Shown here: positions 35,166 through 42,192 of the stretch, one piece after another
Layout: each line of letters opens with the position of its first letter
Numbering within the stretch: position 1 is the first letter of the stretch
From: Autumnicola tepida
GTDB lineage: Bacteria; Bacteroidota; Bacteroidia; Flavobacteriales; Flavobacteriaceae
Assembly (NCBI RefSeq): GCF_031846485.1
Contig: NZ_JAVRHQ010000023.1
Coordinates: forward strand, 12,174-76,173
Reading direction: 5' to 3'
DNA length: 64,000 nt
Made by a program: the position numbers and the translations under genes
Notes under the pieces: generated by a model
Database searches by the model: none
Seen by the model: the letters and a program-made list of their open reading frames with translations, nothing else
What the model was told of the DNA's origin: nothing

Positions 35166-36179
35166 TCAGGCATTGATTTCTACCAGATTATGATTAATTG
35201 CATAAATAATACTTTCCAGTATGGTGTCAGATTTTGTTCTCTTTATAATATTGGAGCGGTGTTTTTCTATTGTTTTTGGAGATATAAATAATGTGGAAGA
35301 AATCTCCTTTGTCTTGTACCCTTTGCAAAGAAGTTCGATTATTTCCTTTTCCCTCTTAGTGAAACTAAAATCACACTGAGTGCTAGTACTTGTAAAGCTT
35401 TCTTCTACTTTTGCAGAAGCAGTTCCTACTTCTTCATAAAGAAAAACCTCCTCTCCAGAAAAATCTATCATCATGACAAACTGATCTCCAAGGCCATTGC
35501 TAAGTTTTGAAAAACTTATTTTCGCCTCTCTTACCTTATCATTTTGTAACAGGAGATTTGTTTTAGTAACGGCTTTAAGATGCTTACCCCTGGAAAAATT
35601 CCTTAAACTTGCCTGTACCTTTGCTTTATTCTCCACATTCACAAAATCTGTAAGCCTTACATTCTCTGCGGCTTTAACCTTGAAAGTCTTTTTAAAGGCA
35701 TCATTCATGGCTAGAATGGTATTCCCTTCCAAAAGAACCACTGGCTTCACCATAAGATTAAACATACCCATAAAACAATCTTTCCAGTAATTAGACAAAG
35801 AAGATTTTACATATATTCTGTTTATAACCTTTTCACATAAAGCATTTATTGAAGTACTTTCAGAAATTACTTCATCTACTATATTGGCAAAGTTATCTTC
35901 CATTTCTTGTTTTTCCAGTTCTCCCACGAATAGGAAGAGCCAGCTTTTAGCAAGAAAATGAGTGGATTTGTAATTGGTGATGTTTTTCAAATCACTGGGG
36001 CAGCTAAAAGAAGTCTTATCAATGATGATAACATCTGGTAAAAGACTTATAGCAACACCATAACCAGCATGTACAGAAGTAGCTTCGCTTATTTCAAACT
36101 GAAGGCTTAGAGCTTCTTTTATTTCCCTAATAAATTTTTGACTTGTAGAAATTAAAAGTAAATGTTTTTTCTCATTCAT
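35166..36179 (-). CDS. LuxR-type regulator with receiver-like and PAS-like domains
   Basis: A 337-residue protein. Residues 5-120 resemble a response-regulator receiver (LLLISTSQ, PDVIIIDKTSF with D54) but lack the paired acidic residues at the first strand, so phosphorylation is doubtful. Residues ~140-240 look PAS-like (VVLLEGNTILAMNDAFKKTF). The C-terminus (about 270-337) is a LuxR/FixJ helix-turn-helix (FTKREKEIIELLCKGYKTKE, ISPKTIEKHRSNI). Regulators of this type activate transcription in response to a ligand or partner. It lies between array genes 4 and 3 on the same strand and is the obvious candidate regulator of the array. No binding site was identified. Confidence 0.85.
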   Translation of the reverse strand: MNEKKHLLLISTSQKFIREIKEALSLQFEISEATSVHAGYGVAISLLPDVIIIDKTSFSCPSDLKNITNYKSTHFLAKSWLFLFVGELEKQEMEDNFANIVDEVISESTSINALCEKVINRIYVKSSLSNYWKDCFMGMFNLMVKPVVLLEGNTILAMNDAFKKTFKVKAAENVRLTDFVNVENKAKVQASLRNFSRGKHLKAVTKTNLLLQNDKVREAKISFSKLSNGLGDQFVMMIDFSGEEVFLYEEVGTASAKVEESFTSTSTQCDFSFTKREKEIIELLCKGYKTKEISSTLFISPKTIEKHRSNIIKRTKSDTILESIIYAINHNLVEINA

Positions 36180-36633
36180 CTTTCTCTAACAATTTAGTTT
36201 ACCAAATGGCAAATAGTTAAACAAATTTTTAAGAAAGGGGCGAAAAAAAGATACTAGTAGGAATATCTTAAAAGGCGGGGAGTAAAAATAAATACTTCTT
36301 AATAACACTATCAAATATATACGATAATCTATTTTTTATGTAAAAAATTAAGTAATATTATACTTACAAAAACAAATTTTTCTGACTGTCAAGAATCCTT
36401 TTTTAACAGGCTTGAAACCAGTTTTTAGATCTTTTCTTTTTTCATTAACAAAGCTGTAACTTTTTAATTTTCTGTAAAAAAGGCTAAAACGTTATACGAA
36501 CGTCTTTAAACAGAGTTTTTAAAAGGAAATGGAAAGGTGGGGCAACTGAAAAATTTCACATAAAAGGCTCTCTATGCATTACAGGTGGTAAAATAGCCCT
36601 CCTTACCTTTAACCAGATTCAGATTATACTTCA
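36180..36633. other. A/T-rich gene-free stretch upstream of the regulator
   Basis: About 450 bases with no plausible gene. It is strongly A/T-rich. It must hold the regulator's promoter if that gene is transcribed alone, since a terminator for array gene 4 lies at its right end. No clear -7 element was recognised. Confidence 0.6.
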
Positions 36634-36667
36634 ACAAAAAAAGAAAAGCGCATCAATTGATACGCTT
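36634..36667 (-). terminator. Hairpin terminator after array gene 4
   Basis: On the minus strand AAGCG.ATCAA / TTGAT.CGCTT forms a stem with one mismatch, followed by a run of mostly T. It lies 48 bases after the stop at 36715 and separates array gene 4 from the regulator. Confidence 0.65.
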
Positions 36668-36714
36668 CTTGAATAAATATAAGACTGGATTAGAATAGTT
36701 GTTGATATTAGAAC

Positions 36715-38238
36715 CTATTCTTCTGTGGAGGAAGGTACGCTATTCAACAAAGCCGGATCATCTTCCAGATCACAACCATAGAAGAAATGATAATACTCCA
36801 CATTACTTTCTCCTGAAAAAAGAGCCCGCACCTCTGCATCTGTAATTACACCTGCACGGATTATTTCTTCTTCCACATCATACTCATCGGTGTCATGTAT
36901 GGTTATTTCAAAATAGTACTCGTCCTCGCCGCTCCCATCGGGTAAATTTATACAAAGTGGTTCTGCTGAATATTCCCCGTCTACCATGGTAACTTCAGAT
37001 AAAAGGTTATCATAAAGCTGAATTGTTACCTCTCCTTCTTCATATTTCCAGACATCTATACTATAAGAAGCGGGATAATGCCTGCCATTAGGAGTACAGT
37101 AATTTCCAAAGAGACAGAAGTCTATTATTTCTGTGGGTTCAAGGTCGTAAAACAAATAGCCGTATTGATTCAAATTATCCGGAATACAATCCCCATTTTC
37201 ATCCTGGGGAGTAGGAATACAATCCCCTCCTCCAGGGTTACTACAATTCAGGTAGAACTGTAAAAACCTCATATCGGTATCCTCTGTAGCAGGGTTATCA
37301 TCTGTATCCCTAAGGATCTCAATAAGATCCCAGGTGATATACCCTTCCCGTGTAATGGCTCCGTCCACTATATCTCCATAATTCTCCGGCCAGTCTATTA
37401 AGGTAATCCTGAAAAACAAATAGCCTTCATCATCTGCTTCCCCATATTGTGGCGCAGGTATTTTTACACATAGAGGATCGGCATAGTACTCTCCTTCTTC
37501 ATCTATCCCTGTTGAAGGAGTTACAGGTACATCATTTTGGGGATAAAGCTGAATATCCTCTTCTCCTTCTCTAACATAGTATAATTCAAGACTATAATTT
37601 GCCGCGTAAACCACATTATTAAAACAATATTGAGCAAAGAAGCAAAGATCATAAACCCTGTCCTGTACAAGCTCAAAAAAGGGATAGCCATACTCATTGG
37701 CCATTCGCTCATCATAACAGAGCACTTCTACATCTATATATTTTTTAACCCCTGCCGAAAGATTTATACTTATTGGAAGCGGATTGTCAATAAAATCTTC
37801 CAGCCCTTCTGTCCCTTCCCCAATCCTAGGTGCCACCCAAAGAATACTACCTTCTTCATCATAAACCACAAATTCCTCCAACATGTAAACATCAGGATCC
37901 AGTTCCAGATCATCAGAGTAATCTGTATAATACTCCAGGTTACCATCATCATCTAAGTCATCAGAAAGAATATTAACGGTAACAGGATCCATATCTACTC
38001 CGTCCAGCGACAAAAGTGCAACTGCAGTTGCCGGTTCTGCTGATGAACATTCGGGAATACCGGAAGAAGATTGCCTTTCCATAAGCCTGTTAGCCGAAAC
38101 ATTTTGCAACAGGGTATTAAAAGAGATACTGGCCTTTCCGGAATCCTCTTGTGCAGTTTCACCTTCTTCCTTACTGCAGGAAGCAAAAATAAACACAAGT
38201 AAAATGGCTATAACTCGAATATTCTTCAGGTCTTTCAT
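36715..38238 (-). CDS. Array lipoprotein 4: chimeric member with two copies of the second shared block
   Basis: A 507-residue lipoprotein; the start at 38238 gives MKDLKNIRVIAILLVFIFAS and acyl C21, and the longer frame to 38292 lacks a signal. Residues 35-175 are the first array block in its most diverged form (IPECSSAEPATAVALLS). Residues 181-330 are a second block closest to array member 3 (NEYGYPFFELVQDRVYDLC). At residue 357, directly after a truncated acidic repeat (DENGDCIPDN), a new copy begins (NQYGYLFYDLEPTEIIDFC) that resembles member 2 and runs nearly to the end. The protein thus looks like two paralogues joined in frame. It is first in the array by transcription. Function unknown. 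Confidence 0.84.
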   Translation of the reverse strand: MKDLKNIRVIAILLVFIFASCSKEEGETAQEDSGKASISFNTLLQNVSANRLMERQSSSGIPECSSAEPATAVALLSLDGVDMDPVTVNILSDDLDDDGNLEYYTDYSDDLELDPDVYMLEEFVVYDEEGSILWVAPRIGEGTEGLEDFIDNPLPISINLSAGVKKYIDVEVLCYDERMANEYGYPFFELVQDRVYDLCFFAQYCFNNVVYAANYSLELYYVREGEEDIQLYPQNDVPVTPSTGIDEEGEYYADPLCVKIPAPQYGEADDEGYLFFRITLIDWPENYGDIVDGAITREGYITWDLIEILRDTDDNPATEDTDMRFLQFYLNCSNPGGGDCIPTPQDENGDCIPDNLNQYGYLFYDLEPTEIIDFCLFGNYCTPNGRHYPASYSIDVWKYEEGEVTIQLYDNLLSEVTMVDGEYSAEPLCINLPDGSGEDEYYFEITIHDTDEYDVEEEIIRAGVITDAEVRALFSGESNVEYYHFFYGCDLEDDPALLNSVPSSTEE

Positions 38239-38551
38239 AATATAAAACGAAATTAAATTTATACCTGAACCATTTGCCGGCCAGGTGCCCATAAGAAGAC
38301 ATATTCATCAGGTAAAAAGGGGCTAAACCTTTGTATTTTTATCATGAAAAAGAAGTGGAAGATATATCCGCTCCTGTTCTTGACTAAAATTAGAAGTTAT
38401 TAAAGATTTGTATTATAGGGGAAAACCCGTAAAATAAGCCGGTTTATAAGTTCGCTGCTGAATTTTAGCCATTCCCCCTCTAAAATATGAATTTAGTTCT
38501 AAATTAACGTTCAGGGAATAAACCTTCCTTTTTAATTAGCAACACATTAAG
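38239..38551. other. Divergent intergenic region between array gene 4 and uvrA
   Basis: About 310 bases with no gene-like frame on either strand. It should hold the array gene 4 promoter on the minus strand, but no good TAnnTTTG was seen there. A -7 element for uvrA lies at its right end. Confidence 0.5.
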
Positions 38552-38559
38552 TACCTTTG
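38552..38559 (+). promoter_or_regulatory. Putative -7 element of uvrA
   Basis: TACCTTTG matches TAnnTTTG and ends 17 bases before the uvrA ATG. The -33 position is weak. Confidence 0.45.
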
Positions 38560-38576
38560 CCCCCTTGATTTATTTT

Positions 38577-41408
38577 ATGGCGGAAAGCGAAGAAAAAATA
38601 GAAGTATTGGGGGCGAGAGTCCACAATTTGAAGAATATTGATGTTAGTATCCCCCGGGAAAAATTAGTTGTAATTACAGGTTTATCAGGTTCAGGAAAGT
38701 CATCTCTGGCGTTTGACACTATTTATGCTGAAGGCCAGCGAAGATATATTGAAACCTTTTCGGCCTATGCCAGACAGTTTTTAGGGGGACTTGAGAGACC
38801 AGATGTAGATAAAATTGAAGGACTGTCCCCGGTTATTGCTATCGAGCAAAAAACCACGAGTAAGAATCCACGGAGTACCGTAGGCACCATTACAGAGATT
38901 TATGACTTTCTCAGGCTCCTTTTTGCAAGGGCGGCTGACGCCTACAGCTACAATACGGGAGAAAAAATGGTTAGTTACACCGATTCCCAGATCAAAGACC
39001 TTATTATTAAAAAGTTCAACGGAAAAAGGGTTAATGTTCTGGCACCGGTAATCCGTTCCCGAAAAGGCCATTATCGTGAGCTTTTTGAGCAAATTTCCAA
39101 ACAAGGTTTTGTAAAAGTACGTGTGGATGGCGAAGTAAGGGATATCGTTAAAGGAATGAAACTGGACCGTTATAAAACCCACGATATTGAAATTGTTATT
39201 GACCGGCTTCAGATTAACGATAAAACCGACGGACAAAAACGTCTTGATGAAAGTATAAAAACGGCTATGTATCACGGGGATGATACGTTAATGATCCTGG
39301 ATCATGAAACGGAGGACGTGAGGTACTTCAGCAGGAACCTGATGTGTCCTACCACGGGAATCTCCTATCCAAACCCGGAGCCCAATACCTTCAGTTTTAA
39401 TTCCCCAAAAGGCGCCTGCCCCAGTTGCAACGGGATTGGCACCTTGCATAAGGTAAATATCAGTAAAATTATTCCCGATGACAGTAAGTCTGTTAAGAAC
39501 GGAGGACTTGCACCGCACGGGCCCCAAAAGAAAAATTGGGTTTTTTCTCAACTGGAATTAATAGCGGAACGTTTTGATTTTAAACTTACCGATCCTATCT
39601 CCGGAATTCCGAAAGAGGCAATGCAGATGATCCTTTACGGCGGAAAAGAAAAATTTTCAAAAGAATCAAAAGCCCTGGGCATAACCCGTGAGTACAAAAT
39701 TGATTTTGAAGGAGTCGCCACTTTTATAGAAAGCACCTATAATAATAATGACTCCATTTCCCTAAGGCGTTGGGCGAAAGAATATATGGATAAGATTATC
39801 TGCCCCACCTGTGAAGGCGGAAGGCTGAGAAAGGAATCCTTATACTTCAAAATCAATGAACAGAACATTGCGGAACTTGCCCAAAAAGATATTGCAGACC
39901 TGGCTGAATGGTTTGAGGGACTTGAAAACCATCTTTCAGATAAACAAAAACTTATTGCCACAGAGGTTATAAAAGAAATAAGGACGCGCCTGCAATTCCT
40001 GACCGATGTTGGCCTTACCTATTTATCACTTAACCGTGGCTCAAAGTCCCTCTCGGGAGGAGAAGCGCAAAGAATTAGACTTGCCACACAAATAGGCTCA
40101 CAACTTGTGGGAGTGCTGTACATTCTGGACGAACCTAGTATTGGCCTTCACCAGCGCGATAATGAAAAGCTTATCAATTCCCTTGTTTCCCTTCGGGATA
40201 TTGGCAATACTGTTATAGTTGTTGAGCACGATAAAGATATGATTGAGCGGGCAGACCATGTAATAGACATTGGACCCAGAGCGGGTAAACACGGGGGTGA
40301 AATAATTAGCGAAGGCCCACCTTCAGAATTAAAAAAACACGAAACCCTTACCGCACTTTATCTTAATGGTAAAAAAGAGATCGCTGTTCCTGAAGAACGC
40401 CGTTCAGGCAACGGTAAAACCATTGAGCTGAAGGGTGCCACAGGTAATAACCTTAAAAATGTTTCTGTAAAAATACCTTTGGGTAAAATGATCGCGGTTA
40501 CCGGGGTTTCCGGAAGTGGTAAATCTACCCTGATCAATGAAACGCTTTATCCTATAATGAACGCTCATTACTTTAATGGCGTAAAAGTGCCAAAACCCTA
40601 TAAAAGCATCAAAGGACTTGAGCATATAGATAAGGTTATTGATATTAACCAGTCACCTATTGGGCGTACCCCACGCTCTAATCCCGCTACTTACACAGGA
40701 GTATTTTCAGAAATAAGAAGCCTCTTTACCAAAACTCCCGAAGCACAGATTCGCGGTTATAAACCAGGCCGTTTCAGTTTTAATGTTAAAGGAGGAAGAT
40801 GTGAAACCTGCAAAGGCGGAGGGCTGCGGGTAATCGAAATGAATTTTCTTCCCGATGTTTACGTTGAATGTGAAACCTGCCAGGGCAAACGTTTCAACAG
40901 GGAAACCCTGGAAATCAGGTACAAAGGAAAATCTATTGCCGATGTCCTGGAAATGACCATTAATGAAGCTACCCAGTTTTTTGAACCTATTCCAAAAATT
41001 TTCCGTAAGCTGAAGACCATTCAGGATGTGGGATTGGGTTATATTACCCTTGGCCAGCAAAGCACAACCCTTTCGGGTGGAGAAGCGCAAAGAATAAAAC
41101 TGGCCACAGAACTCTCTAAACGTGACACCGGAAATACTTTTTATATTCTTGATGAACCTACCACCGGTTTACATTTTGAAGATATAAGGGTCCTGATGGA
41201 AGTGCTTAATAAACTTACCAATAAAGGAAATACCGTTCTTATTATTGAGCATAACATGGATGTTATAAAAATGGCAGACCATATTATAGACATTGGCTAC
41301 GAAGGTGGAAAAAATGGAGGTAAAGTAATTGTTACCGGCACTCCGGAAGAAGTTGCAAAGCATAAAAAAAGTTACACTGCTAAATTCCTCAGGAAGGAAT
41401 TGCATTAA
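38577..41408 (+). CDS. uvrA: Excinuclease ABC subunit A
   Basis: A 943-residue double ABC ATPase that finds bulky DNA lesions in nucleotide excision repair. The first ATPase shows GLSGSGKSSLAFDT and the split signature LSGGEAQRIRLA. The second shows GVSGSGKSTLINET and LSGGEAQRIKLA. Zinc modules are present as CPSCNG / CPTCEGG and CETCKGGG / CETCQGKR. DEPSIGLHQRD and DEPTTGLH are the Walker B motifs. The length is normal (about 940). A TTG four codons upstream extends the frame, but the ATG at 38577 fits a -7 element. It probably works with UvrB and UvrC encoded elsewhere. A LOG gene follows after 16 bases. Confidence 0.97.
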   Translation: MAESEEKIEVLGARVHNLKNIDVSIPREKLVVITGLSGSGKSSLAFDTIYAEGQRRYIETFSAYARQFLGGLERPDVDKIEGLSPVIAIEQKTTSKNPRSTVGTITEIYDFLRLLFARAADAYSYNTGEKMVSYTDSQIKDLIIKKFNGKRVNVLAPVIRSRKGHYRELFEQISKQGFVKVRVDGEVRDIVKGMKLDRYKTHDIEIVIDRLQINDKTDGQKRLDESIKTAMYHGDDTLMILDHETEDVRYFSRNLMCPTTGISYPNPEPNTFSFNSPKGACPSCNGIGTLHKVNISKIIPDDSKSVKNGGLAPHGPQKKNWVFSQLELIAERFDFKLTDPISGIPKEAMQMILYGGKEKFSKESKALGITREYKIDFEGVATFIESTYNNNDSISLRRWAKEYMDKIICPTCEGGRLRKESLYFKINEQNIAELAQKDIADLAEWFEGLENHLSDKQKLIATEVIKEIRTRLQFLTDVGLTYLSLNRGSKSLSGGEAQRIRLATQIGSQLVGVLYILDEPSIGLHQRDNEKLINSLVSLRDIGNTVIVVEHDKDMIERADHVIDIGPRAGKHGGEIISEGPPSELKKHETLTALYLNGKKEIAVPEERRSGNGKTIELKGATGNNLKNVSVKIPLGKMIAVTGVSGSGKSTLINETLYPIMNAHYFNGVKVPKPYKSIKGLEHIDKVIDINQSPIGRTPRSNPATYTGVFSEIRSLFTKTPEAQIRGYKPGRFSFNVKGGRCETCKGGGLRVIEMNFLPDVYVECETCQGKRFNRETLEIRYKGKSIADVLEMTINEATQFFEPIPKIFRKLKTIQDVGLGYITLGQQSTTLSGGEAQRIKLATELSKRDTGNTFYILDEPTTGLHFEDIRVLMEVLNKLTNKGNTVLIIEHNMDVIKMADHIIDIGYEGGKNGGKVIVTGTPEEVAKHKKSYTAKFLRKELH

Positions 41409-41424
41409 AAATTTAAATTTTAAG

Positions 41425-42114
41425 ATGAGACCTAGACAAGGAAACAAAGCCTGGAACGAGATAAAAACAAATGATTCCTGGGCTATATTTAAAATAATGG
41501 GAGAATTTGTGAACGGCTATGAAAAGCTAAGCCAGATTGGCCCGTGCGTATCCATTTTTGGCTCGGCGAGAACAAAGCCAGACCAGAAGTATTATAAACT
41601 TACTGAAAAGATCGCCGCGAAAATTGTTGACCATGGCTATGGCGTGATTACCGGCGGCGGCCCCGGAATAATGGAAGCCGGAAATAAAGGCGCGCACCTT
41701 GCTGGTGGCACCTCTGTGGGACTAAATATCGAGCTGCCTTTTGAACAGCATGATAATCCGTATATAGACAGTGACAAGAGCCTGGACTTCGATTACTTTT
41801 TTGTAAGAAAAGTAATGTTCGTAAAGTATTCCCAGGGTTTTGTGGTAATGCCCGGAGGCTTTGGAACTTTAGACGAACTGTTCGAAGCGATTACCCTTAT
41901 TCAAACTCATAAAATCGACAAATTTCCTATTATTCTTGTAGGTTCTGATTTTTGGAGCGGACTGGTGGAATGGATTAAAACCACCCTTTGCGATAGCTTC
42001 AAAAACATAAGTGTTGCAGACATAGATCTTGTACAGGTTGTAGATACTGAAGATGAAGTTATTGAAGTACTGGATAAATTTTATGCGGAATACAATCTTA
42101 GCCCTAATTTCTAG
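41425..42114 (+). CDS. LOG-family protein (TIGR00730 Rossmann fold)
   Basis: A 229-residue cytosolic protein. The start at 41425 (MRPRQGNKAWNEIKTNDSWA) lies 16 bases after the uvrA stop; the upstream frame overlaps uvrA and is not used. It shows SIFGSARTKPDQKYY, GVITGGGPGIMEAGNKGAHL and the diagnostic PGGFGTLDELFEA (PGGxGTxxE). LOG proteins hydrolyse nucleotide 5'-monophosphates to a base and ribose-5-phosphate; plant and some bacterial members release cytokinins. Others in bacteria are misnamed lysine decarboxylases. A metabolic or nucleotide-salvage role is likely. Co-transcription with uvrA is suggested by the spacing. Confidence 0.92.
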   Translation: MRPRQGNKAWNEIKTNDSWAIFKIMGEFVNGYEKLSQIGPCVSIFGSARTKPDQKYYKLTEKIAAKIVDHGYGVITGGGPGIMEAGNKGAHLAGGTSVGLNIELPFEQHDNPYIDSDKSLDFDYFFVRKVMFVKYSQGFVVMPGGFGTLDELFEAITLIQTHKIDKFPIILVGSDFWSGLVEWIKTTLCDSFKNISVADIDLVQVVDTEDEVIEVLDKFYAEYNLSPNF

Positions 42115-42192
42115 TTTATTATAATAACAGCTCTTATGAAACTTTGTTTATCTTAGCCCGGATTGTATCTTATCTAAATCTCCATTGTTAAC

